A stretch of 64,000 nt of DNA, from the NCBI GenBank assembly GCA_947247005.1, contig OX365948.1:310001-374000 (forward strand), given 5' to 3'. Made by a program: the position numbers and the translations under genes. This document shows, piece by piece, positions 1-11,817 of this stretch. This stretch comes from Spisula solida. Taxonomy: Eukaryota; Mollusca; Bivalvia; Venerida; Mactridae. Below the pieces are notes generated by a model that saw only the letters and a program-made list of their open reading frames with translations, was not told where the DNA came from and did not search any database. Position 1 is the first letter of the stretch. The number at the start of each line of letters is the position of its first letter.

Positions 1-811
1 GTGAAAACATAAAGACAACACAAATGTTTCTAAATTCATCTTTGTCCACTAAGAAAATATTGGAATTTGAATGCATTTAGTTGCTTACAGATATTTTTTT
101 TCATTGAGCTGGAAACCAAAGCACAAAAGGACAATAAACAAAGTTAATAAACAGCGTGGCCTAATTTATTTCTAAAAGCAAGTACATTATAGTAAATCCA
201 TCATGAAGTGTTGAATAGTCGAGCACCATTTACAGCTTACAGAACATTTAAACCCTCATAGAATTCATCTAGCATGTGAGATTTATGAGCACAATGAGTA
301 GAACAGACTGTTTGTGCATAGACTGCCCATGTTTACAGTTGTTATGAAAACTGTTATTCCACTTCACGAAGTTCACTCATTTATCTCCGGTATATGAACA
401 GCCAGTAACATCCATAAATCTGTTCTCTAATGTGAAATGAAAAATGACCAGAATTTTCATGTTTTGAGAATACAGAGTCGAGCAAATTGGGCAATTATGC
501 TGTCAAGCCAGTAGGCTTATCAGTCATTACAAGTCAATTTTCACCACCATTAAAGTGACATTACACTGTTTTATGCAAGTAGTGAAAGCAGCCAGTGAGA
601 ATTCACTGCCATGCTATGAAATGTTATCTTCTACAAGAAAAAGACCCATGATTTTTTTTGTAAGGATAAACACGATTCTTTTATTCTCTTTCATGGTTTC
701 ACAGTTAAAGTAGGTACACATCTGGGATAACTACAACTCTATGTCATCACCTTAATCAGAAAGTCATTATCAGCTTTGTTATTGTTCTAACAATAAAGAG
801 TTGTTACATTC
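1..811. other. AT-rich stretch, no gene recognised
   Basis: Single-copy-looking AT-rich DNA. I see no exon with convincing splice signals and no open frame resembling a protein family. It could be intron or 3' flank of the minus-strand ZNG1 gene, whose last recognised candidate exon lies at 3807-3867. Confidence 0.4.
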
Positions 812-3043
812 TTATAGTGAGTACTAAACATCACAGTGAGTACTACAGAATGTAAGGTGAAATATTGGTCATACAGTGAGTACTACAGAATGTAAGGTGA
901 AATGTTGGTCATACAGTGAGTACTACAGAATGTAAGGTGAAATATTGGTCTTACAGTGAGTACTACAGAATGTAAGGTGAAATATTGGTCACACACAGAT
1001 TACTACAGAATGTAAGGTGAAATATTGGTCAAACAGTGAGTACTACAGAATGTAAGGTGAAATATTGGTCATACAGTGAGTACTACAGAATGTAAGGTGA
1101 AATATTGGTCATACAGTGAGTACTACAGAATGTAAGGTGAAATATTGGTCATACAGTGAGGACTACAGAATGTAAGGTGAAATATTGGTCATACAGTGAG
1201 TACTACAGAATGTAAGGTGAAGTATTGGTCATACAGTGAGTACTACAGAATGTAAGGTGAAATATTGGTCATACAGTGAGTACTACAGATTGTAAGGTGA
1301 AATATTGGTCATACAGTGAGTACTACAGAATGTAAGGTGAAATATTGGTCATACAGTGAGTACTACAGAATGTAAGGTGAAATATTGGTCATACAGTGAG
1401 TACTACAGAATGTAAGGTGAAATATTGGTCATACAGTGAGTACTACAGAATGTAAGGTGAAGTACTGGTCATACAGTGAGTACTACAGAATGTAAGGTGA
1501 AATATTGGTCATACAGTGAGTACTACAGAATGTAAGGTGAAATATTGGTCATACAGTGAGTACTACAGAATGTAAGGTGAAGTATTGGTCATACAGTGAG
1601 TACTACAGAATGTAAGGTGAAATATTGGTCATACAGTGAGTACTACAGATTGTAAGGTGAAATATTGGTCATACAGTGAGTACTACAGAATGTAAGGTGA
1701 AATATTGGTCATACAGTGAGTACTACAGATTGTAAGGTGAAATATTGGTCATACAGTGAGTACTACAGAATGTAAGGTGAAATATTGGTCATACAGTGAG
1801 TACTACAGAATGTAAGGTGAAATATTGGTCATACAGTGAGTACTACAGATTGTAAGGTGAAATATTGGTCATACAGTGAGTACTACAGAATGTAAGGTGA
1901 AAATATTGGTCATACAGTGAGTACTACAGAATGTAAGGTGAAATATTGGTCATACAGTGAGTACTACAGAATGTAAGGTGAAATATTGGTCATACAGTGA
2001 GTACTACAGAATGTAAGGTGAAATATTGGTCTTACAGTGAGTACTACAGAATGTAAGGTGAAATATTGGTCATACAGTGAGTACTACAGAATGTAAGGTG
2101 AAATATTGGTCTTACAGTGAGTACTACAGAATGTAAGGTGAAATATTGGTCATACAGTGAGTACTACAGACTGTAAGGTGAAATATTGGTCATACAGTGA
2201 GTACTACAGAATGTAAGGTGAGATATTGGTCATACAGTGAGTACTACAGAATGTAAGGTGAGATATTGGTCATACAGTGAGTACTACAGACTGTAAGGTG
2301 AAATATTGGTCATACAGTGAGTACTACAGAATGTAAGGTGAAATATTGGTCATACAGTGAGTACTACAGAATGTAAGTTGAAATTGGTCTTACAGTGAGT
2401 ACTACAGAATGTAAGGTGAAATATTGGTCATACAGTGAGTACTCCAGACTGTAAGGTGAAATATTGGTCATACAGTGAGTACTACAGAATGTAAGGTGAA
2501 ATATTGGTCATACAGTGAGTACTACAGAATGTAAGGTGAAATATTGGTCATACAGTGAGTACTACAGAATGTAAGGTGAAATATTGGTCATACAGTGAGT
2601 ACTACAGAATGTAAGGTGAAATATTGGTCTTACAGTGGGTACTACAGAATGTAAGGTGAAATATTGGTCATACAGAGGGTACTACAGCATGTAAGGTGAA
2701 ATATTGGTCATACAGAGGGTACTACAGAATGTAAGGTGAAATATTGGTCATACAGAGGGTACTACAGAATGTAAGGTGAAATATTGGTCATACAGAGGGT
2801 ACTACAGAATGTTAGGTGAAATATTGGTCATACAGAGGGTACTACAGAATGTTAGGTGAAATATTGGTCATACAGTGAGTACTACAGAATGTAAGGTGAA
2901 ATATTGGTCATACAGTGAGTACTACAGAATGTAAGGTGAAATATTGGTCATACAGTGAGTACTACAGAATGTAAGGTGAAATATTGGTCATACAGTGAGT
3001 ACTACAGAATGTAAGGTGAAATATTGGTCATACAGTGGGTACT
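812..3043. repeat. 40-bp minisatellite, about 55 copies
   Basis: A head-to-tail array with a 40-bp unit, core 'cagtgagtactacagaatg' followed by 'taaggtgaaatattggtc'. Most units are over 95% identical. Variants include 'agattgtaagg', 'agactgtaagg' and a late run with 'cagagggtac' (about 2670-2870). One 1-bp insertion near 1900 and a 3-bp deletion near 2382 shift the register. The run of adjacent identical variants indicates local duplication of sub-blocks. No coding frame is preserved. Confidence 0.97.
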
Positions 3044-3601
3044 ATGGCTTGATTTGAGTTTTATCGAAACATAGAGATGCATCTTTCTATAAATTTGTCC
3101 TATGTTTCTAATCACCTAACAATGCCTTTCAAATAATTAAGCATACTTTTCCAAATTTCCCTCGTAAAATGTCGACAAATCTACTTGAAATAATATTATG
3201 TTATGTTTACCAAAAAATGTCATTTTCAGCCATTTTCATGGCTTTTCGTGGCGTAAAACCTTCCCAAAAACCATGATGGCATTCTTGCGACACTTTTGAT
3301 ATTTGTACATATATAAATACTTGCAGAACACTGGTAATGTAAAAATATAAAAGTGTCGCAAGAATGCCCATCATGGTTTTTCGGAAGATTTTACGTCAAT
3401 AATAGTTGTGAAAATAGCCAAAAATGTAAACATGGCATATACATAATATTATTGGCAGTTTTGTCAACAAATTACAAGGGAAATTGGGATATGAATGCTC
3501 ATTTTTTCACAGGAAATGTCAAGTTATTTGAATTATAGGACAGATTTATAGGAACATGCATTTTTATTTTGTGAAAAATCACAGGGCCAAATTAAGCCAT
3601 T
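3043..3601. mobile_element. Palindromic MITE-like foldback element (about 560 bp)
   Basis: The two halves are imperfect reverse complements over almost their whole length. The left end 'tatggcttgatttg' matches the right end 'caaattaagccat'. The inner arms 'gcgacacttttgatatt' and 'aatataaaagtgtcgc' flank a short centre near 3320-3335. There is no transposase frame. TA at both borders fits a Tc1/mariner-type target duplication, but this is not proven. The element abuts the last unit of the 40-bp array. Confidence 0.75.
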
Positions 3602-3806
3602 AGTGAACATTGTCCTTTCCCAAGACACAAAGAATAATCCATGTTTTCTTTGTGGTTATTGTAGCTCTTTACATAATACTTCTTAACTATGTAAAAAATT
3701 GATAATCTTGAATTCCCTGATAAGCTGTTACACTTTAAGATTTTAAGAAAGTTTTAAGTTTTCCCTAAAGATGCTTAGTGAATACTACTTGAGGAGTTAC
3801 AGTTAC
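3602..3806. other. AT-rich spacer
   Basis: No feature seen apart from the flank of the candidate exon that follows. Confidence 0.3.
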
Positions 3807-3867
3807 CTTGTCTATAGTGTGTTTATCTGTGATATTGTATCCTCGATCCCTGAATGTCGTCTCTAAA
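3807..3867 (-). CDS. Candidate coding exon, possibly near the ZNG1 C terminus
   Basis: On the minus strand a good acceptor (tatattacag) precedes 61 nt. These read, after one phase base, as LETTFRDRGYNITDKHTIDK, ending in AAG before a strong donor (gtaact). The frame is open and the composition looks protein-like. It lies downstream on the same strand as the ZNG1 exons. In vertebrate ZNG1 the motif GRNLDKDILKQLF sits near the C terminus, and 'LETTF' could follow an equivalent GRNL motif. That link is weak; the segment could belong to another minus-strand gene. No final exon with a stop was recognised below it. Confidence 0.35.
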
Positions 3868-4496
3868 CTGTAATATACAAAATAACTTAAACACATTCCC
3901 CATTATAGAGATACACTTTTTATGCATCTATTTTTTTCCCCGGACAAAAGCAGTTAAATGTATTTATAGTCTGTTAGCGATCAGGCTGGACCCCCATAAA
4001 CATTAAATATCTTTAAAAGCAAGCATGCAATTTTATTGAAATTTAGCAGTTATTTGAATTACCTTTACTAACTCTGTGTTTAAATTTCAGAATTTTTGAC
4101 TGACCCATTTATTTATATTTTTCCATTGGGTCTAATGTATTAATTTTGATATTATAATCAACAAATGGATAGGGAGGAAAATAATCCATTATGGTCATGT
4201 AGTTAGAATAATGCTATTGTATTGGTAACAAGTGTAACATGATAAAATGGGTAACTTCAACCTACATTTGATTGATCATCAAGGCTTATACATAGCAGAG
4301 GCCCATCTTCTGATTTAAATAATCATTTGTACAAACATGTCTTGTATACATATTTGCCAAACTACTGACTACTTATAGATAAACCATGTGTTTTGAGCCG
4401 TGACTAATTTATGCAGCAAAGTTGATTCACCCTAAAAGGGTATGTATATATAAGCAATAACAACATAGGTTAAATAAGTAGTTTCTGTAAGTAACT
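3868..4496. other. AT-rich intergenic or intronic DNA
   Basis: I see no supported gene or repeat in this stretch. Confidence 0.3.
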
Positions 4497-4569
4497 CAAT
4501 ACGTGGCCCAATGGATACGGCGATGTCTTCTGAGACTTACTTTTACAGGTTCGATCCTTGGTATGATCA
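4497..4569 (+). tRNA. tRNA-Arg-derived pseudogene or SINE head
   Basis: Contains an intact A box (TGGCCCAATGG) and a B box (GGTTCGATCC). It closely follows eukaryotic tRNA-Arg, which has ACGTGGCCCAATGGATAAGGCG at the same place. The anticodon arm is disrupted and the acceptor stem pairs poorly, so it is unlikely to be a working tRNA. No clear SINE tail is visible, so it could be a lone retro-pseudogene. Confidence 0.55.
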
Positions 4570-4611
4570 CTTTTTATATATTTTTTTCAAATCGCTTGTT
4601 CAAGTAATAGG

Positions 4612-4653
4612 GATTCTAGAATCGCGATGCCGAAGGCATCGCGATTTAGAATC
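4612..4653. repeat. Perfect GC-containing hairpin
   Basis: Twelve-base arms 'aatcgcgatgcc' and 'ggcatcgcgatt' flank a GAA loop. The symmetry continues outward as 'gattcta(g)' and 'tagaatc'. It sits at the start of a CpG-richer patch (about 4640-5000). Confidence 0.8.
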
Positions 4654-5265
4654 GCCAGACGGCATTGTACGTGTTGCGAGTTTTTAGCCCATCCAAAATT
4701 TGGTCACCCCTGTCAGAGTGAAATTTGTGTGTACAGGAAGTGTTTTTTTCGGGGTACTCTGAAGACGTGAATGGAATTGGCAAACTCATTTAAAAAATAT
4801 TATTGCTGTTAATAAATTATCTTTTATTTTTTAATGATGTTTAAAAATGTTCATTGAGATAACCGAAGGCCCTAGCTTACAAAACATTAAACGCGATAGG
4901 GGAGGTAAGAATGCTAGCGCGCGAGATAAAGGCGGTCGGTTAGAATTTTAGACTGTCCCTCGCAAACGGAAGTCTGCCATCCTCGCTTCGGTCAAGTAAG
5001 TACAGCTACAATCGTTAAAATAACTGCTTATACGATTTAAGTACTTGTTTCAAACAAGGAAAACTGTCTTTTATACACATAATTAGCGTAGGTAAACAAA
5101 GAAATCAACTTTCGATGCTAATTTGCATCACAAAGTTTGATAAACGAAGCGTATCCAAATTTGTTCGTACCCAAATTGTCAACAACAAACAATCGACCAT
5201 TTATTGTGAATTAATTATCAACAATCATTCTGTGTTAGATGACCATGGTAATTGATCTTATGGTA
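4654..5265. other. CpG-containing patch, no gene recognised
   Basis: The region has more CG dinucleotides than its surroundings ('gctagcgcgcgag', 'aaggcggtcgg'). A donor-like 'tcaagtaagt' occurs near 4993. It could be a promoter or 5' exon on the plus strand, or a foldback element. Nothing coding was recognised. Confidence 0.25.
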
Positions 5266-5990
5266 TCCGACCAACTCACCCCCCTACCAACTCACCCCCC
5301 TACCAACTCATCCTGGATTTGGACAACTCGCCCGATGTCAATTTCGAAATGTCCAACTCACCCCCCCATCAATTTTATATGTAGAATATTATATTTATTT
5401 TTAAACTAAGTGTTAATTCATGATAATAAAGTGTATTTATAGACAAATAAATTAACAGATCTCTGCTTTCTCGAATACTTGCGAGTTTGTTAGTTATTTA
5501 CCTTCGTTATTTTCAAAACTTGATCGTTCGGAAACTATGATTTTCTATGCAAGTTATCTAATTTTTCAATGTTTTTAAACAAGGTATTTGACTATTGACA
5601 ATTGATATAATAGATCTAATTATAGTCCTAATTTTTTCAATCATAATGTTTTTTGACAAATTGTTTTATTTTTTTCCTTTGTTTTTCGCTTTTTTCACTG
5701 TTATTACAGCGTTTTCAAAATGGCCACTGTTTGAAAATACTGTTAATTTTACAAAAAAACGCCTCCAATATCACATAATTGAACATATTAATAATTTCTT
5801 AATAAACTATTACCAATTCAAAGTGATTTTTTCCAACAAATCTATTAAATTTAATAAAAATATCTTTAGGGGGGTGAGTTGGTATGTTATTTTTTAAAGG
5901 GGGGATGAGTTGGTCATTGCGTAGGGCGAGTTATCCAAATCCAGGGTGAGTTGGTCAGGGGGTGAGTTGGTAGGGGGGTGAGTTGACTGT
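5266..5990. mobile_element. Foldback element with CAACTCACCCCCC terminal repeats
   Basis: The left end holds three tandem 'ccaactcaccccccta' motifs, then 'ctggatttggacaactcgccc', then another 'ccaactcacccccc'. The right end is the reverse complement of this order ('ggggtgagttgg', 'gggcgagttatccaaatccag', repeated 'gtgagttgg'). The AT-rich centre (about 5390-5860) has an open frame of 100 codons that resembles no protein and is probably chance. The structure fits a non-autonomous foldback transposon. Confidence 0.75.
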
Positions 5991-6489
5991 AAATCGATCT
6001 TATAATGTAGGACAACTGTCTACTGCTGGTTTGTCAATACAGATCTCCGTGAAAAAATATGAGAATTGACATTGACCAAAATACAAACATTGTAACTTTT
6101 TATGAGTGCTTTTATGATTATTTATAAGAAAGTTTTTTGGGGAAAAAAGCTCAAAATATAACAAAGAACATGAATTCCTCGGTGCTTTTTGTCTGTGGAT
6201 AGTATGAACATAACAAGACCGAAGAAGTGAAGTTGTCCCAAGACCCTTCAAAGAACCCTCATATCCAGTTAAGGTCTGTGTTGGTTGACCCGCGTTTAAC
6301 AAAGTTTCTGTCGTGTTGATTGGTGTTCATCTGTCGCTCTGCTGTGACTGTCCATGACAGTATGTAGCTGCCGTGTGACCACCGGTGTGATGCTATCATA
6401 AGATCTGTCATTGGCCTAAGCGATATCATTATCAACAATATTTTTAACCAATTGATTATCGATTCACATTTTAGAATATTCACCATATC

Positions 6490-6650
6490 GACATTACTGG
6501 TTAAAACCCGTTGTCTGGGATGACGGAATTAATTGAGCGACAAAGCGCCAGATATTCCGAATGTACGTCGGGGGGGAAACTGATATAGCGTATAGAGCAA
6601 CTAGCAAGGTACCAAAATCGCGATTATTTTAGCCAAAAGATAAGAATTTG
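6490..6650. repeat. Dispersed repeat, copy 1
   Basis: A diverged block ('ttaaaacccgtt...gaattaatt...agagcaactag...cgcgattattttagccaaaag') that recurs at 7756-7910 and 40050-40170. No terminal inverted repeat or frame was identified. Confidence 0.5.
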
Positions 6651-7091
6651 AATAAAGTCTTACTTGAACAAATTGACAACATTATTTTACGACCTCGCTG
6701 ACAATATTTTTGCCTCAATAATATGTTTAACTTGAAAAATGCGTATATTTACTCACCATCGGTATCGAGCTTCGAAAGCGACAGTGTAGAATAAAATGCA
6801 ATATTTCAAATATTGAACATTTTTTCAGATAATTCTTGCTAAATTTTAAAAATGAAGATGTTTAATGATAATGGGCAATAATTGTTTTATATGTTTTTCA
6901 TGTTTAAACGTTGAAAAAAGAAAAAAGTATACACTCCCGCTATACCGCTTATTGCTCGCTAACGCCCTGACCGTGAAATTCCGGTTCCGGAAAATTGGGT
7001 TTTACTGAGTAATGTCGATATCGAGAACCGATACCTGGGTAAATGAATGGAACCACTGAAAATCCTCCTTTTCCTGCACAAAACAGTCCCT

Positions 7092-7363
7092 CTGCAGAGC
7101 TACAGATAAGCTGCGTATTGGGGTAATTACCCAATTAATTTCATAAAAACCCAATAGATTTTGAGAGGAGGGAGTAAGAAAAATCAAAGACAATCTGAAA
7201 TACTCAAATAGAAAATGATTTTTTAGTGAAAATTAGTATATAAAAGATCAATTACCCTATGAGTTTTATTAAATACCCAATTAAATCTTGTCAAAACCCA
7301 ATCAAAATTGAAAGTAGGCGGTAAAATACCCAATGGACCAAAACCTTATCTGTAGCTCTGCTC
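7092..7363. mobile_element. MITE-like element with AGAGCTACAGATAAG ends
   Basis: Terminal inverted repeats 'agagctacagataag' and 'cttatctgtagctct' bound about 270 bp. The interior repeats 'aatacccaatt'/'aaaacccaat' phrases on both arms. There is no coding capacity. Confidence 0.7.
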
Positions 7364-7755
7364 TGTTAAAATGTAAGTTCACAAATTGTAAAAATGGGTA
7401 AAGTCCAAACTCTAACCAAAGGGGCTATCTCAAAGCTGAATACATGTATATACCCAACATGTACAGTGTAGAATGGCTAAAAAGGGATCATTGACTGAAA
7501 GGCCTGTTTCTTGTTCGTCTATATGTGTAACTGTATAACGATTTATCGCCAATGCTTGTCTTCCTATATATTGGAATCATTGATATGCCTTTGGTAGTAT
7601 CAATGACAGCTCTAGTTGTCATTCAAGAAAGCGCTAAAACACACTGTTCTTAAAACCATATTCTGGCTGATTATCATTTTGATTCCTTAGGGGTCTCCTA
7701 AAAGGTAGTTCAGTTATAACTGCAGATACGGTTTGTCACTGACCATAACAACATT

Positions 7756-7910
7756 ATAGGATAAAACCCGTTTTCCGGTATAACAGAATTAATTTAACAG
7801 CAATGTGCGAAAAATTCTGAATCTAATATTTTTTGACAGGGGGGTGGCTGCATTAAGCCAATAGAGCAACTAGGTACAATAATTGCGATTATTTTTGCCA
7901 AAAGGAAGAT
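7756..7910. repeat. Dispersed repeat, copy 2
   Basis: Shares 'ggataaaacccgttttc', 'gaattaatt', 'agagcaacta' and 'gcgattatttttgccaaaagg' with 6490-6650, in the same order. Confidence 0.5.
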
Positions 7911-8029
7911 TATGTGAAGTCTATAAAGTTACATTGTGACTCACTGAACTTATGTAATGCTTAACTTTTACTCCGACACTTGGGTTAATGTGCGTGTGGA
8001 CTGGCCATACGGCTTACAAAGACGCATCG

Positions 8030-8830
8030 CCATCAACAGCCATTTCTCTGTAACTTGCATGTAGAATTTCATGGAACTTAATCAAAATAAATATGAACAA
8101 CTATACAGTACTTTGATGATGCCTGTCAGGTGTTTTTCCTTTGACAGTCATTTACCTTGATTTATTAAATATTTCTGTCTGTCCTTCCGTCTGCAGCCAT
8201 TTTTCTACTAACTGGTACATTTTTAAGCAACTTAAAATAAAAAAGTCATGATGCCCGTCAAGTTTGTTTAAGTTGGTCAATTTTCCTTAAGAGTTATTAC
8301 CCTTGATTTACAGTATAATTCACTCTGACCGTCCATTCGCATTCCTTACTTTGTAACTAGCTTGTAGAATTTCATGAAACATAAAATGAATATGAGTACC
8401 CCATTACTGTGATGATGACTGTCAAGTTTCATTTTTGGTAAATTTTCCTTAGAGTTATTGCCCTTGATTTGTTGAAAAATTTCATCTGCCAGTCCATTTG
8501 CATTCAGTTCTTTGTAATTAGCTGGAAGAATTTCATGTAACTTACAATGAATATGAACACACATTCTGTGTGTCAATTTTCTTGAGTTGTTGCCCTTGAT
8601 TTATTGAAGAATTACCTCCGCCCGTCCTTTCTTAGTCATTTCTTAGTAACTAGCCGGTAAAATTACATGAAACTTAAAACGAATATGAATGCTCACACTA
8701 AGATGATGCCAGTCAAGTTTTGTTATTGGACAATTTTCTTTAGAGTTATTGCGCTTGATTTAACGAAGAATTCACTCTGCCCGTCCATTCACATTCATTA
8801 CGTAGGATTTTATGAAACTTAAAATGAATA
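8030..8830. repeat. Decayed repeat of about 140-bp units
   Basis: Five or six diverged copies of a unit containing 'tagaatttcatgaaacttaaaatgaatatgaa', 'tactgtgatgatgcccgtcaag', 'ttccttagagttattgcccttgattta' and 'tctgcccgtccattc'. A further diverged copy lies at about 9470-9570. This resembles internally repetitive dispersed elements common in mollusc genomes (inference). Short open frames here are incidental. Confidence 0.6.
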
Positions 8831-8865
8831 GGAACGCTCATACTGTGATGATGTCCGTCAAGTTT

Positions 8866-9470
8866 TTAGCTCACCTGAGCACTCGTGAACATGTTTTACC
8901 TAATCTATATGAAACTTGGTCACAATGTTTGTCGCTTTGCAATCTAGGTAAAGTGCGTAACTGGGTCATCTGGGGTCAAAAACTAGGTCACATCAAATTA
9001 AAACCTTGTTTACGCTCTAGCGGTCACATTTTTTATGTTATATTAATGACACTTGGCCACAATGTGTAGCTTTATGAAATCTAGGTACCTGGGTAACTGG
9101 GTCTCCTGGCGTCAAAAACTAGATCACAAGGTCACATCAAAGAAAAATCCTTGTTAGCACTCTAGAGGTCACATTTTTTACCTAATCTATATGAAACTTG
9201 GACACAATGTTTGTCGCTATGAAATCTAAGTCAAGTGCGTAACTGGGTCATATTGGGTCAAAAACTAGGTCACATCAATTTTAAACCTTGTTTACGCTCT
9301 AGAAGTCACATTTTTGATGTTATATTAATGACACTTGTGTAGCTTTATGAAATCTAGGTCTAGTTCGTAACTGGGTCATCTGGGGTCAAAAACTAGGTCG
9401 CCAGGTCACTGATTCTGCCTTAACTGCTGGTCATATGGTGAGCGCTTTAGAGCCAATGGTCCTCTTGTTG
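8866..9470 (+). repeat. Dispersed element beginning TAGCTCACCTGAGCAC
   Basis: Begins 'ttagctcacctgagcactcgtgaac' and contains three diverged copies of a unit with 'aatctatatgaaacttgg', 'gtcatctggggtcaaaaactaggtcac' and 'ttgtttacgctctag'. It ends near 'ccaatggtcctcttgtt'. It belongs to the same broad class as 29930-31470, 41293-41725 and 42005-43005. No protein-coding capacity was seen. Confidence 0.65.
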
Positions 9471-9570
9471 TATTAGTCAATTTTCCTTGAGTTATTAAAA
9501 TTCTATCTGAATTTCGTGAAATGTAAAATAAATATAAAATGTATGAACAACCATACTGTGAAGATGCCCC

Positions 9571-11817
9571 TCACTAATAACTGTAATGAGTTATTTTCAT
9601 CTATTATCAATGGATGATTGAATCCCCTTTAGGCAATGCCTTAGTTCATATTATTACACAAGAAAGTTCCATGGAATGTATTTAATAATTAGCGATTTAT
9701 TAGTCAAAATTAAGAGTCGTTAGTCATAGTAACAGCGTGTAACTATAAACGTGTAATGGCTTCAACTTGTTAACATACTGGTGAAGATGTTGGTATGATA
9801 ATGACTATTTAATATGGCTTGTATTAAATACCTTACACAGAAAGTTTGCAAGGACTTCATAATTTATATAATATATATGTAGTCTATGTGTCTTTTAACT
9901 TTGACACATACAATGGCGTTAGCTAATGCAATAAACGGTCTTCAAGCAACCGCTATAAGATATCCAAATGCATCATCCTACTCAGAGACAGACAACCTGA
10001 CAGGTTGTCAACCAACACACCGAGTGAAGTCGAAAATCTTTCACACGAGTTTAAGTATTGCATTCAGTAAAAGATAAATTAATACTGGACCCGAGGAAAA
10101 AATGAAATAAAAACAGCGAAACATGTAAAACCATTACAGGTACAATGCAAAGTCAAAATAATTATTAAAAAAATGGCTTTAACAATGTCTTCATATTCTT
10201 GACGAAAATAAAACAAAATAAATGAAGTGAGAAAAATAGTGCAGTTATCAGGACTTGAACCCGCATGTCTCAGGCTGACAATTAAGCTCTCTACCGATTG
10301 AGCCAGCGATACTGACAATATCAGGTCAAGCAATTATTTATATTAACGCATTTTTAAGGTATCCCAAACCAGGTATATTCACACACCATGACTAAATAGT
10401 GTAATCTCCCGTCACGGCTCAAAACTCGTGGTTGATCTATACATCATCCCAACTAGGTTTTAACGTCTTCGAATATTTTTATAACTTTATAGTACACCAT
10501 ATTATAACAGGTATTCAAAGAAGAGTTCAAATTAACCGGTATTGGGCTGCTGCTCACACGCAAATATTGACCACAGTACTTTACATAAGTTTGAAATGAG
10601 TGTATTACCCAGATATATTTTATTGAACTTAGCATTCTGTTTGTATTGAACCTAAATGTCTTAAGTCCGAATTTCAGAAAAATTTATCTAAGTACAACAA
10701 AGATACACATCAAACTATATTGAAGTGCGTGTACAGAGTATTGATGTTTACTGTACAGAGTATTGCACGTTTGCTCACGCTTTCAAATACACTAACTTAG
10801 ACTTAAAATTAGCCAAAAATAATACTTGGTACCAATTTTAACCTTTTGCCTTCAAAAATGTTGCTTGTTATGGAACTATAGAGTGAATATGAATATTTGA
10901 GTGTTAGTATTGGTTGTAATTTTGTACATTAAACTATTGAACATGGTAATGCCTGGATACAGACATTTTCTCAAGGGTATCCGACCAATTTTCTTAGGGA
11001 GGGGTCAGACAAGCAAAGTGGCTTCAAGAACCTATTGTACTTATAAAAGTATGTACTAATCATACTCCAAACCCTGTCAACTATTGTACATATACAGTAT
11101 TGCATTTAAAATATAGAGGAATGCTCCGACCCACCTCAGGAATGTACAGGTAGTTTTTACGCTCTACTTAATTTCCGTGAGCAATACTCCGTACACTGTA
11201 CAGCAATACTCCGTACACCAGTGAGCATCACTAAAGCAATACTCTGTACACTAACATTTTTATTTAATCTTAAAATGCACCGTTATTTATGATTCTTTTC
11301 CTGGTAAAACATTAACAACATAAACTTGGTCACTGGGATGTCGTTTTGCTCGATTCAAGTTGAGTATTTTAACGAAGAATATAAACAAAAACGTCTTTAT
11401 TTGACAGACTGAGCTTATTTATAGCATGAGTAACGATACGAGTTTGGTCTTTTAATTACCCTTTTCAGTAATTCCTGGTAGTTTGCCGGCTTTCAGGGAC
11501 TAGGAAAATTATCAAAGTAGATACTTTTGTATCAAATTTACATTAAACACACTCAGAACGACAAAACAGCATCTCTGAACTGGTGTACACTCTAAGGTCG
11601 CAAAAATGGATAACATTTCTCACCTTACTTGCATTATCCGGTATACCGCAGTCGTTAGGGCAGTTTAAGAAATTGTTTCCTTTTCTTGTGATTACCAAAG
11701 GACTGTATATAAAGAAACTGCCACGTGATCTATACTTCTAACCATGCTCATCATTTACTGATCATTTGTTTGAAGCTATCTTGCAGAATATAGAGGTAGC
11801 TCACACTAATTGTAGGT
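9571..11817. other. Low-repeat AT-rich stretch with one tRNA-like element
   Basis: Probably intron of ZNG1, since exons on both sides lie on the minus strand. It includes the tRNA-like sequence at 10246-10322 and repeated 'gtacagagtattg'/'caatactccgtacac' phrases at 10730-11250. A minus-strand segment near 11466-11507 has an acceptor- and a donor-like end (ttttcctag ... AAAAGG/gtaatt) and one open frame. It does not match the expected protein or phase. Confidence 0.3.
10246..10322 (-). tRNA. tRNA-like pseudogene or SINE head
   Basis: On the minus strand the A box (TGGCTCAATCGG) and B box (GGGTTCAAGTCC) are correctly spaced, and the outer ends 'cagtatc' and 'gataactg' nearly pair. The anticodon stem is imperfect, so I treat it as a tRNA-derived relic. 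Confidence 0.45.

Noticed and set aside
812..3043. Possible CRISPR array
   Set aside because: Units are contiguous near-identical tandem copies with no variable spacers, and the genome is eukaryotic.
4497..4569. Functional tRNA-Arg gene
   Set aside because: Promoter boxes are intact but the anticodon arm and acceptor stem are degraded.
4612..4653. Bacterial-type terminator
   Set aside because: No T-run follows and the context is a eukaryotic genome; kept only as a hairpin.
5595..5897. 100-codon hydrophobic frame
   Set aside because: AT-rich core of a foldback element; low-complexity F/I/N/K composition expected by chance.
11466..11507. Minus-strand exon reading SLKAGKLPGITEKG
   Set aside because: Good splice signals, but the entry phase does not fit the preceding ZNG1 exon and the sequence does not clearly match the family.
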